A stretch of DNA of 5,156 bases from Candidatus Nanohalarchaeota archaeon (GTDB taxonomy: Archaea > EX4484-52 > B79-G9): positions 1 through 5,156 of the forward strand of contig JAFCBV010000148.1 of the NCBI GenBank assembly GCA_017610545.1, in the 5' to 3' direction. Below the pieces are notes generated by a model that worked only from the letters and a program-made list of their open reading frames with translations, searched no databases and was not told the origin of the DNA. Shown here in pieces: positions 1 to 5,016 of the stretch. The number at the start of each line of letters is the position of its first letter. Positions within the stretch are counted from its first letter, which is position 1. The position numbers and the translations under genes were made by a program.

Positions 1-406
1 TAACGAAACTGTAATTGGAGCAATAGAAGCTGCAGGAACATACATACTCGTTAGCCCAGAGGGATCGGTAGTTGTAGGTGATAAATCCTTTCGACTAGAA
101 GGTACACTCCCTACAGATTATGCAATAATACTTGATGGTGCTTCTTCAAGTTATGGGCTAACTCCTGAAGGTGAATTGATAGAAAAACCAACAAATGTAT
201 TTGGGACGGATCCCCTCATACAGATAACTCCAAAAGGCATAGAAATACAAGATGGTAAAAATAAGTATGTCGGAGATGATGCTCTGGGATATTTAGGTGA
301 ACATAATATCTCGGTAGTATCCAAACAAGGACCCGCATACAAAGTTCAGGAACCACGGTATTTTAAACCAAATGCAGGTCCGGCGGGAATTGATATATTT
401 GATTAA
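1..406 (+). CDS. C-terminal part of an unrecognised repeat-containing protein (5' truncated)
   Basis: The frame is open from base 2 to the TAA at 404-406 and gives the last 134 residues of a longer protein; the true start lies outside the window. A TTG at 176 is only an internal codon, because the frame stays open and protein-like upstream of it. I do not recognise the family. Three short similar motifs occur: VSPEGSVVV (residues about 18-26 of the fragment), LTPEGELIE (about 52-60) and ITPKGIEIQ (about 75-83). Each is a hydrophobic residue, S/T-P-E/K-G, then an alternating strand, which suggests repeated beta-hairpins. The end of the protein is Pro/Gly-rich and finishes in an acidic IDIFD tail. 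No transmembrane segment or sorting tail is seen at the C-terminus. The gene converges on rnp2 with only 5 bases between the stop codons. Its codons look more AT-rich than those of the rnp genes. Coding status is fairly sure; function is unknown. Confidence 0.75.
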   Translation, partial: NETVIGAIEAAGTYILVSPEGSVVVGDKSFRLEGTLPTDYAIILDGASSSYGLTPEGELIEKPTNVFGTDPLIQITPKGIEIQDGKNKYVGDDALGYLGEHNISVVSKQGPAYKVQEPRYFKPNAGPAGIDIFD

Positions 407-411
407 TTGTG

Positions 412-789
412 TCATTTCCCCATATAATCCTTCAAATCCCTGATGCCGAGGAACTTGTTCTTTGCAGAGCGTATAGTTCCTGTGACGCCGAGGATTATGA
501 AGACCACGGGCTCGCCGTTTATCTCGCGGATTGATGTGATTGCTGCGCGAAGTTTCTCAACCCCGAAGTGATTGGTACGTATGATGCCCTTTTTCTTTGA
601 AGCATCATACAGATTTCCCGGCACCCAAAGACTCATCTCAGACGTGCCTGCATCGCCGAACAGCGCAAGGGACGCCTTCCAGACAGTCTCAACAACCCCG
701 CTAAAGGCAATATCTTTTTTGGACAGTACTTCAAATACAACATACCTGTGATTCTCTCGTAGTGTCGGGGGAAGCATATTAAGTGCCAT
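412..789 (-). CDS. rnp2: RNase P protein component 2 (Pop5/Rpp14 family)
   Basis: This is a 125-residue protein of the Pop5 family, a subunit of archaeal RNase P, the ribonucleoprotein that removes 5' leaders from pre-tRNAs. In this family Pop5 pairs with Rpp30 and together they stimulate cleavage by the RNA subunit. The family's opening motif LPPTLRE is at residues 6-12, followed by the first strand YVVFEV (16-21). The basic KKKGIIRTNHFGVEKLRAA-type segment lies at about 66-84, and the strand FIILGVTGTIRSAKNKF near 97-113. The length matches the family. I chose ATG 789: it follows the rnp3 TAA after a single base and has GAGG at 802-799 about 9 bases upstream. An in-frame TTG at 798 would overlap rnp3 by 8 bases and is less likely. 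The gene is second in an operon with rnp3, so it is probably co-transcribed and translationally coupled. The 3' end converges with the plus-strand gene at 406. Confidence 0.93.
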   Translation of the reverse strand: MALNMLPPTLRENHRYVVFEVLSKKDIAFSGVVETVWKASLALFGDAGTSEMSLWVPGNLYDASKKKGIIRTNHFGVEKLRAAITSIREINGEPVVFIILGVTGTIRSAKNKFLGIRDLKDYMGK

Positions 790-790
790 A

Positions 791-1546
791 TTATTCAACC
801 TCTTTCAGGAGTTGTTCTTTCTTCTCCTTTATGCGCACGCCGGGAGCTACGTTCTTCGGGTCTTTCTCATCCTTTGCGCGCTTTGCAATCATTTCAGGAA
901 TTTCGGAGACCGTCCTTATTGCCCTGTCTGTTGCAAGCCCAACCACGGACGCAAGAGATGCCATATCGCGCCCTGCACGCATTTCATACGTATTTTGGGC
1001 GGCACTCGTAACAATAAGCGGCGCACCATATTTTTCTGCCAACATTGCGTTTTTTCTCATATGTGTGAGCACATGGCATCGGATTTTCCTGTAGGACTGC
1101 AAAAACCCGCGGAAATTAAGCTCGATTGCAACCCCGTTCTTTGCTGCAAATCCCGCCATCACATGGTCAATACCGCCGTCCTTCCTCATAATTTCCGGAT
1201 GAGCAAGGATATCAACGCGTGGGTTCTCGCAGGCTGCACGATTTATCTCATCGTCCCCTCCGGACACGACTATCAAGTCTGCGGCCTCGCGAAGCGCATT
1301 CACCTTTAAAGCAAGCTTATGTGCCCTGTCAACCTTTACTTCTGCTCCGACAAGGACATTAATCTTCGGTTTTGCCTCCAAAACCTCTTTTCTTGCCTCA
1401 GCAAGCTCTTTTGCAGTTTCAATCCGATCCACAATAGCAATGCCTTGAAAACCAAGGCGCTCTGCCATGCGGATCATATCTACCGCATATTCGGTCCCAA
1501 AAGACCTTTTAGTGGTCACATGCAGGTCATAGTATTTTCGAAGCAT
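791..1546 (-). CDS. rnp3: RNase P protein component 3 (Rpp30 family)
   Basis: This 251-residue protein matches the Rpp30 family, a TIM-barrel-like subunit of archaeal RNase P that partners Pop5 (the next gene). Visible family landmarks are YDLHV at residues 6-10, GFQGIAIVD at 32-40, VDILAHPE at 111-118, NGVAIELN at 137-144, PLIVTSAAQN at 176-185 followed by R190, and the helix RDMASLASVVGL at 193-204. The tail from about residue 219 is strongly charged (Lys/Glu-rich) and probably flexible. Length is normal to slightly long. ATG 1546 is the first start after upstream stops, and it lies about 25 bases downstream of an AT-rich box at 1576-1566 with no Shine-Dalgarno motif, so the mRNA is probably leaderless. 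In many archaea rnp3 and rnp2 sit in the large exosome/proteasome gene cluster; here only the pair is present, next to a divergent tRNA-Pro. Confidence 0.95.
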   Translation of the reverse strand: MLRKYYDLHVTTKRSFGTEYAVDMIRMAERLGFQGIAIVDRIETAKELAEARKEVLEAKPKINVLVGAEVKVDRAHKLALKVNALREAADLIVVSGGDDEINRAACENPRVDILAHPEIMRKDGGIDHVMAGFAAKNGVAIELNFRGFLQSYRKIRCHVLTHMRKNAMLAEKYGAPLIVTSAAQNTYEMRAGRDMASLASVVGLATDRAIRTVSEIPEMIAKRAKDEKDPKNVAPGVRIKEKKEQLLKEVE

Positions 1547-1565
1547 TAAAGATTATTAAACATGC

Positions 1566-1576
1566 AAATTTATATT
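1566..1576. promoter_or_regulatory. TATA-like box between rnp3 and tRNA-Pro, possibly used in both directions
   Basis: The run AAATTTATATT reads close to the archaeal box A consensus on the plus strand (TTTATATT) and as AATATAAATTT on the minus strand. On the minus strand its centre is about 25 bases before the rnp3 ATG, the spacing for leaderless transcription. On the plus strand it would start transcripts near 1596-1600, giving tRNA-Pro a 5' leader of about 30 bases. No other good AT-rich box lies between here and the tRNA. The minus-strand role is the better supported of the two. Confidence 0.55.
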
Positions 1577-1593
1577 CACACAAACAAGTGCTT

Positions 1594-1614
1594 ATCAGCG
1601 CATCGCGCGCTGAT
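1594..1614. repeat. Perfect 8-bp inverted repeat upstream of tRNA-Pro
   Basis: ATCAGCGC (1594-1601) is exactly complementary to GCGCTGAT (1607-1614), with a 5-base loop ATCGC. The structure sits 15 bases before the tRNA 5' end. If transcription starts near 1596-1600, part of it would lie in the pre-tRNA leader. It could be an operator for a dimeric regulator or a hairpin in the leader. There is no T-run after it, so a terminator is unlikely. Confidence 0.6.
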
Positions 1615-1629
1615 TCACACCATAAAGAG

Positions 1630-1703
1630 GGGGCCTTAGGGTAGCTTGGTTATCCTTCGGGCTTTGGGAGCCCGGGACCCCGGTTCAAATCCGGGAGGCC
1701 CCA
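1630..1703 (+). tRNA. tRNA-Pro (anticodon UGG)
   Basis: The sequence folds into a full cloverleaf. The acceptor stem is GGGGCCT (1630-1636) with AGGCCCC (1696-1702), then discriminator A1703. The D-arm has A14, G18G19 and A21, with G10-U25, G11-C24 and G12-C23 pairs and a U13-U22 mismatch. The anticodon stem CGGGC/GCCCG (1658-1662/1670-1674) closes the loop TTTGGGA, whose anticodon TGG (1665-1667) reads proline codons; the following G is the usual m1G37 position. The variable loop is 4 bases. The T-arm is CCCGG / TTCAAAT / CCGGG (1679-1695). No intron is present and CCA is not encoded. A five-T run follows directly. The gene is divergent from rnp3, whose product would help mature it. Confidence 0.96.
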
Positions 1704-1708
1704 TTTTT
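1704..1708 (+). terminator. Oligo-T terminator after tRNA-Pro
   Basis: Five T residues follow the discriminator base immediately. Archaeal RNA polymerase commonly terminates at such T-runs without a hairpin, so this probably ends the tRNA transcript. Confidence 0.5.
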
Positions 1709-1761
1709 GGCGATTACGTCGCGCGAGGCCTGCTCGCAAATCCGCGCAGACGGAATCGACC

Positions 1762-1810
1762 AAAAAGCTTGAAAAGCCTCATCAATAGCCTCGTGGGATT
1801 TTCATGATTT
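1762..1810 (+). repeat. Intergenic ~49-base repeat, copy 1
   Basis: This copy begins AAAAAGCTTGAAAAGCC and ends GTGGGATTTTCATGATTT. The two ends are nearly identical to copy 2; the centre is variable. The AGCTT-GAA-AAGCT core can form a short hairpin in the full consensus. It is preceded by CGGAATCGACC, similar to the GTGAACC-type motif before the other copies. Confidence 0.8.
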
Positions 1811-1867
1811 GCTTCACCAATACAAAATAAAACCGATAAGCTCAATTCGGTTTCGGAGTGAACCGCC

Positions 1868-1915
1868 GGAGAGCTTGAAAAGCTTAACCAAAAACATAGT
1901 AGATTTTCATGATTT
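1868..1915 (+). repeat. Intergenic ~49-base repeat, copy 2
   Basis: This copy shares GAGCTTGAAAAGCTTAACCAA with the consensus start and AGATTTTCATGATTT with copy 1 at the end. It carries the complete AGCTT/AAGCT inverted repeat. It is preceded by AATTCGGTTTCGGAGTGAACC and followed by another GAGTGAACCC, so the repeated unit may be near 105 bases: copy 1 starts 106 bases upstream. Confidence 0.8.
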
Positions 1916-2035
1916 TTTATGAGTGAACCCAAAATTGGCATCTTCAAGACACTTTATCAAATTCGGTCTTGGAGACGTTGGAACGAAGCGAAGCGCAGTG
2001 ACTTCGTGCTCGTTTCAATTTTGGTGCGAACCATA

Positions 2036-2084
2036 AAAAAGCTTGAAAAGCCCAACCAATTGTATTTGTGAGATTTTCGAGGAT
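2036..2084 (+). repeat. Intergenic ~49-base repeat, copy 3
   Basis: This copy starts AAAAAGCTTGAAAAGCCCAA, close to copies 1 and 2, and keeps GTGAGATTTTC, but diverges after that (GAGGAT instead of ATGATT). It is preceded by GGTGCGAACC. It begins 168 bases after copy 2 rather than 106; the extra ~62 bases contain the GAACGAAG/CTTCGTG hairpin around 1981-2016. Confidence 0.75.
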
Positions 2085-2117
2085 CTCGCGCCTTCAATCA
2101 CTGCAGGTCGCGCGAGA
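2084..2117. repeat. 8-bp inverted repeat (TCTCGCGC/GCGCGAGA)
   Basis: TCTCGCGC (2084-2091) pairs perfectly with GCGCGAGA (2110-2117) around an 18-base loop. The stem can extend by three more pairs after a 2-base bulge. Its right arm overlaps the second copy of the GTCGCGCGAG direct repeat. Confidence 0.65.
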
Positions 2118-2123
2118 CTGCAT

Positions 2124-2169
2124 AGCGAGCCAGCAAAAGAATAAGTAACGAGAAAACCAGCGGCTCGCT
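2124..2169. repeat. 8-bp inverted repeat between the repeat cluster and the 117-residue gene
   Basis: AGCGAGCC (2124-2131) pairs with GGCTCGCT (2162-2169) around a 30-base A-rich loop. It lies 13 bases beyond the stop of the minus-strand gene at 2182 and could fold at the 3' end of that mRNA. No T-run follows on the minus strand, so a terminator role is uncertain. An AT palindrome ATTATAAATAAT (2171-2182) lies between it and the stop codon. Confidence 0.55.
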
Positions 2170-2181
2170 TATTATAAATAA

Positions 2182-2535
2182 TCATACGTTGTCTTCGGAA
2201 AAGGGCCATCCCCGTGGCACATATCTTCCTATTTTAATCCTCTTAGGATCCTCATTTGACTCAGACCTATGAGATTCTGCAATTTGTGCCATAATGGTAG
2301 GGCCTCCCTCCACACTAGTAATAGAGGGTGTATTTCCTTTCATTACATTATAACATACTTCTTTTTGAGAAGTATCAGTATCGCCGGGAAGATCATATCT
2401 TCCAGCAACCACTAGTGACGCTTCGCGCTCTCTAGGGGATATACCACCTATTTTTCTCTCTAATTCATCAAAACGACGAACCAATCCACCTAAAATATCC
2501 TTAAGATTAGAATCCTGATACGGTCCACCCGACAT
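2182..2535 (-). CDS. Hypothetical protein, 117 residues, unrecognised
   Basis: I do not recognise this protein. It looks genuinely coding: mixed amino-acid composition, an ATG with GGTGA (2544-2540) four bases upstream, an AT-rich promoter box further up, and an in-frame stop upstream that rules out a longer ATG start. Residues 10-30 form an amphipathic, charged helix (LKDILGGLVRRFDELERKIG). The rest is hydrophilic, with two short similar motifs, GRYDLPGD at 45-52 and GRYVPRGW at 102-109. There is one cysteine, no signal peptide and no membrane segment, so a small soluble cytoplasmic protein is likely. It is a single-gene unit: repeats lie downstream, and the decayed gene and uvrC lie upstream on the same strand. 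The base composition looks more AT-rich than that of the rnp genes and resembles the truncated gene at 1-406, which may mean different ancestry. Confidence 0.65.
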   Translation of the reverse strand: MSGGPYQDSNLKDILGGLVRRFDELERKIGGISPREREASLVVAGRYDLPGDTDTSQKEVCYNVMKGNTPSITSVEGGPTIMAQIAESHRSESNEDPKRIKIGRYVPRGWPFSEDNV

Positions 2536-2539
2536 AAAA

Positions 2540-2585
2540 TCACCAAAAATACTTTACTCCTCATTTAGTGATTATTTTTTTAAAT
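2540..2585 (-). promoter_or_regulatory. Promoter box and ribosome binding site of the 117-residue gene
   Basis: On the minus strand ATTTAAAAAAATAAT (2585-2571) resembles an archaeal TATA box. A transcript would start near 2553. GGTGA (2544-2540) is a good archaeal Shine-Dalgarno, four bases before ATG 2535. A further GAGGAG (2562-2557) is too far upstream to serve this start. Confidence 0.5.
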
Positions 2586-2638
2586 GTACTGATGGACATT
2601 GAATTGGCAAACGAGTGCAACAAGAACGCATAAACGAC

Positions 2639-2853
2639 CTACTTAATCCCTCTCAATTCCTCCATCTCACCCCTCTGTCTTTGCAAGGCGCGCGCAAAAC
2701 CGATTTGCCATTATTATCTGCGCATCAACAAAAGGGCCGACCTCTTTCTTCCAAACAGAGCGCGGATTATTCCGTACGAATATGCATCCTGTCTCTTGCA
2801 ACAGCAAATATATTCCTGCGCCTTTCAAACAACTCTGATTCATCACTCTTCAT
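2639..2853 (-). pseudogene. Remnant of a small gene broken by two frameshifts
   Basis: Three short protein-like stretches follow one another in different minus-strand frames. ATG 2853 opens 28 residues (MKSDESELFERRR... HIRTE) and stops at 2767. The next frame reads NPRSVWKKEVGPFVDAQIIM and on through ANRFCARLAKTEG to a stop at 2667. The third reads RGEMEELRGIK and stops at 2639. Joined, they would give a plausible basic/acidic soluble protein of about 72 residues. Both shifts go the same way (+1). The first ATG overlaps the end of uvrC, as a downstream operon gene would. Alternatively the middle frame alone is a 58-residue gene: ATG 2843 overlaps the uvrC TGA by one base. That version has a Cys-rich, less natural N-terminus. 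I do not recognise the family. It does not resemble the helix-hairpin-helix domain missing from the upstream UvrC. Sequencing error is possible. Confidence 0.45.
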
Positions 2854-4354
2854 CCCGGACACTTCTCCCCCTTAAAACCCTATGATAAGAAACCGCAAAC
2901 CTGTGCGCCTCGTCACGTATCCTCTGCAATAGTTTCAGCGCACCACTTTTTCGGTTCAAGCGAATCGGCATAATCTTACCAGGAACATAAATCTCTTCAT
3001 CACCTCCGTCAATCACGGCAAGGGCAGGCAAATTCATCTGAGTGCGAATCGTTCCTGAAAAACGCCGAAAAACAATCTCCCGAATTGATGCAACATCATC
3101 CTGCCCGTCAACTGCGCGTAATATCTTAAATCGCCGATACTTTGACTTATCAGCCTCACCATCCTGAAAACGAACCATTGAGCCCACAACAAAGCTTCCC
3201 TGTATATTTGAGACATCAAAACACTCTATTGAAACAGGAACCGCATCAAGATTCAAAAGAGATTTCAGCTCAACAAGCTCAGGCAGATATTTCAATTCAA
3301 GCTCATGCGATATATTCTTGAGCAAAAGCTGAATCAGCTTTCTTTTCTCCCCGCTTTTAGCAACTTTTATTCTGGCTTTTTTCCCGGACAATTCAAAAAG
3401 ATATGCTTCTATGCTTTTTGTATCCAGAGGCTCAATCCCTACAAAAATTCCGGCAGGAACCGGTGCTGTATAATAGTGCTGTTTAATAAATTCTGAAAGA
3501 AACTTTTTTGGCTCTGATTCACTCACTGCCTCGTGGCGCGTCCTTCCAAGAAGAATTCCTCTTCGCACATTGAAAATCTGCACAAAATACTTTTTTCCTG
3601 CGCGCGCAAACCCTATCAGGTCTCCGTCATATTCGCTCTTTGATTCTATTTTCTGCTTCACATTAAGGGCACCCATTGATGCAATTTGGTCGCGGTAAAT
3701 TTTGGCAGCCTCATAATTCCCTGCGTCAGACGCAGCGCGCATTTCCTGCGCAAGGCAAGGCAAAACATCATCAACATTGCCGCGCAAAAAAGAGACTGCG
3801 CGCTCAATTCGCTCCAAATAATCTTCTTTTGTTATTGCTCCCACACAAGGCGCACTGCACTTCTCTGTGTCTTTTTTCAGGCACTTTTTCAAAGGCATCC
3901 TCCGGCAAATTCGAATACCAAATATATCAATTGCAATGCGAAGTGCGCGCCGTACAGACCGAACGTCTGTGTACGGGCCTAAGTAAAGTGATTTTTTGTT
4001 TTTAATCTCGCGCACAATATAGATTCTTGGAAATGCTTCCTCAAGCGTGATTCGGATATACGGGTAACTGCCGCTGTCCTTAAGGTCTATATTGTATTTA
4101 GGCTTATGCTGTCGTATCATGCGCGCCTCAAGAAAAAGTGCCTCAACTTCGTTGTCAGTAAGAATGTACTCTGCCGAGCCTTCGGCTTCACCAAGCATGT
4201 GTGTGGTCTTTATGTCGTGAGATCTCTTTGGAGCATATGACGCAATGCGCTTTTTCAGGTTCTTTGCCTTGCCAACATAGATAATCGTGCCTGCGGCATT
4301 CCTGAACAAATACACTCCTGCGGACGCCGGGGCTGCATTCATGTTATCAACCAT
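2843..4354 (-). CDS. uvrC: UvrC-like excinuclease subunit, shortened
   Basis: UvrC makes both incisions around DNA lesions with UvrA and UvrB. From ATG 4354 the protein has 503 residues; complete homologues have about 600. The GIY-YIG nuclease is at the N-terminus: GVY 13-15, YVGKAKNLKKR 26-36, EALFLE 71-76, YN 87-88. Cysteines 150, 158, 166 and 170 match the reported iron-sulfur cluster ligands. The UVR (UvrB-binding) helix pair is near 198-225. The RNase H-like second nuclease keeps D380 (ECFD), D449 (VIDGG) and H484 (RDEAHRFA). Two parts are missing: the usual GKGQL... to GLAKR block after IDGG, where the text jumps from DGG to DEEIYVPG, and the whole C-terminal (HhH)2 domain, as the protein stops 19 residues after H484. 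ATG 4354 is about 22-25 bases after a TATA-like box; ATG 4342 is an alternative. The in-frame extension to 4396 is hydrophobic and overlaps the upstream gene, so it is unlikely. Confidence 0.93.
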   Translation of the reverse strand: MVDNMNAAPASAGVYLFRNAAGTIIYVGKAKNLKKRIASYAPKRSHDIKTTHMLGEAEGSAEYILTDNEVEALFLEARMIRQHKPKYNIDLKDSGSYPYIRITLEEAFPRIYIVREIKNKKSLYLGPYTDVRSVRRALRIAIDIFGIRICRRMPLKKCLKKDTEKCSAPCVGAITKEDYLERIERAVSFLRGNVDDVLPCLAQEMRAASDAGNYEAAKIYRDQIASMGALNVKQKIESKSEYDGDLIGFARAGKKYFVQIFNVRRGILLGRTRHEAVSESEPKKFLSEFIKQHYYTAPVPAGIFVGIEPLDTKSIEAYLFELSGKKARIKVAKSGEKRKLIQLLLKNISHELELKYLPELVELKSLLNLDAVPVSIECFDVSNIQGSFVVGSMVRFQDGEADKSKYRRFKILRAVDGQDDVASIREIVFRRFSGTIRTQMNLPALAVIDGGDEEIYVPGKIMPIRLNRKSGALKLLQRIRDEAHRFAVSYHRVLRGRSVRDEE

Positions 4355-4369
4355 AAGAAATATACATAA

Positions 4370-4383
4370 GCAATATTTAAAAC
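4370..4383 (-). promoter_or_regulatory. Putative uvrC promoter box
   Basis: On the minus strand GTTTTAAATATTGC lies in the 35-base gap between the archaeosortase stop and uvrC. Its centre is about 23 bases before ATG 4354, which fits a leaderless uvrC transcript. A second AT-rich stretch (TATGTATATTTC, about 4365-4354) is too close to ATG 4354, but would suit the ATG at 4342 less exactly. Confidence 0.4.
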
Positions 4384-4389
4384 AGAAGC

Positions 4390-5016
4390 TTAGCACGCAC
4401 CGGACGGCACCGCAGCATAGATTCCGACCCTAAAATGCTTCATCCAGCAAAGCCACGCCAGAAGAACAATCGTTATCAGACCCCACTGCCAAAGCACGTC
4501 ATGTATAAACGAAAATGCTTCGGTCCCAAGAATCATGCTCGCATAAACTGATGTATATATGCGAATAATGTTGCCGAAAAAAATTACGTGAGCCCCTGCA
4601 ATCAACCCCAAGACTCTTGTTTTCAAACGTACAGCACGCACTGCAAACACAAGCCCGGAAAATGCAAGAAAAGACTTCCACCCAACACAATCTTTGATAA
4701 TCTCAATGGTCCACAAAAACGGCGCTTGTACATACAAAAAATTGTCTGCCTGAATTACAAACACTCCCGAAAATGAAAGAAGATAGAAGACCCCCTTTGC
4801 AACAAGGACCTGTAGAAAGAAGGCATCAAAATTAGTCCATAAAATCAGGTGAAATGGCAGTGCAAGAACCGTAAATCTCGAAAGAAACACGAGTGTATTC
4901 CACAGGCGCACCTGAAATGGCGTGAATTTTTTTGTTGTCTTTTTCTCAAAAAGAGCCCATTTCCGGGCAAGATCCTTAATGGCATTCATAACCATACAGA
5001 AAACCAAATTCCGCAT
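4390..5016 (-). CDS. Exosortase/archaeosortase family protein
   Basis: This 208-residue integral membrane protein has the three-part active-site signature of the exosortase/archaeosortase family: C110 in DCVGWKSFLAF, R152 in FFGNIIRIY and H172 in FIHDVLWQ. Family members are membrane cysteine transpeptidase-like enzymes that cut C-terminal sorting tails (signature, transmembrane helix, basic end) and attach the target protein to a lipid. Hydrophobic segments lie at about 38-60, 66-88, 115-129, 137-156 and 173-193. The N-terminal ~35 residues are basic and probably cytoplasmic. The length fits the compact form of the family. ATG 5016 is chosen because its A is shared with the TGA of the small upstream gene (TGATG), indicating translational coupling. 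GTG 5019 and internal ATGs at 4992 and 4986 are alternatives. Which subfamily it belongs to cannot be told. No tail-bearing substrate is seen nearby. Confidence 0.88.
   Translation of the reverse strand: MRNLVFCMVMNAIKDLARKWALFEKKTTKKFTPFQVRLWNTLVFLSRFTVLALPFHLILWTNFDAFFLQVLVAKGVFYLLSFSGVFVIQADNFLYVQAPFLWTIEIIKDCVGWKSFLAFSGLVFAVRAVRLKTRVLGLIAGAHVIFFGNIIRIYTSVYASMILGTEAFSFIHDVLWQWGLITIVLLAWLCWMKHFRVGIYAAVPSGAC

Larger units (their letters stand above)
1704..2181. other. Gene-free region with degenerate repeats and inverted repeats
   Basis: I see no convincing gene in these roughly 480 bases. Minus-strand open frames run through the region, but their peptides mirror the DNA repeats: NHEN twice, LFKLF in two of the three copies. 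They also show no family resemblance. What the region does hold is three copies of a ~49-base repeat, GTGAACC-type motifs between them, a GTCGCGCGAG direct repeat near both ends (1718-1727 and 2107-2116), a 6-bp hairpin at 1983-2007 and two long inverted repeats at 2084-2169. It may be a degraded mobile or repeat island downstream of the tRNA, or carry an unknown non-coding RNA. Confidence 0.6.

Noticed and set aside
783..1549. Plus-strand open frames opposite rnp3
   Set aside because: They lie wholly antisense to a well-recognised RNase P subunit, are Cys/Phe-rich with no family resemblance, and lack start signals.
1679..1745. tRNA 3'-end duplication marking an integration site
   Set aside because: Only CAAATCCG recurs after the tRNA (about 1737-1744); eight bases is too short and no integrase gene is visible.
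1775..1790. C/D box sRNA (TGATGA on the minus strand in repeat copy 1)
   Set aside because: The box is absent from the other copies and no properly spaced D box or second C'/D' pair accompanies it.
1714..1947. Minus-strand 77-residue open frame in the repeat region
   Set aside because: Its peptide simply mirrors the DNA repeats (NHEN and FKLF-like segments), has no good start signal and resembles no family.
1762..2084. CRISPR array
   Set aside because: The three repeats are degenerate and internally variable, spaced 57 and 120 bases apart, and no cas gene is present.
1704..2181. RNase P RNA or SRP RNA gene next to the rnp operon
   Set aside because: None of the conserved core motifs of either RNA could be found on either strand.
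2015..2209. Minus-strand 64-residue open frame overlapping the end of the 117-residue gene
   Set aside because: It runs through the inverted repeats and repeat copy 3 and overlaps a better-supported gene in another frame.
2615..2875. Plus-strand 86-residue open frame
   Set aside because: It is antisense to the uvrC end and the decayed gene, where the minus-strand reading is more protein-like.
3305..4005. Plus-strand open frames opposite uvrC
   Set aside because: They are antisense to the conserved UvrC frame and have low-complexity, basic or Cys-rich peptides with no motif.
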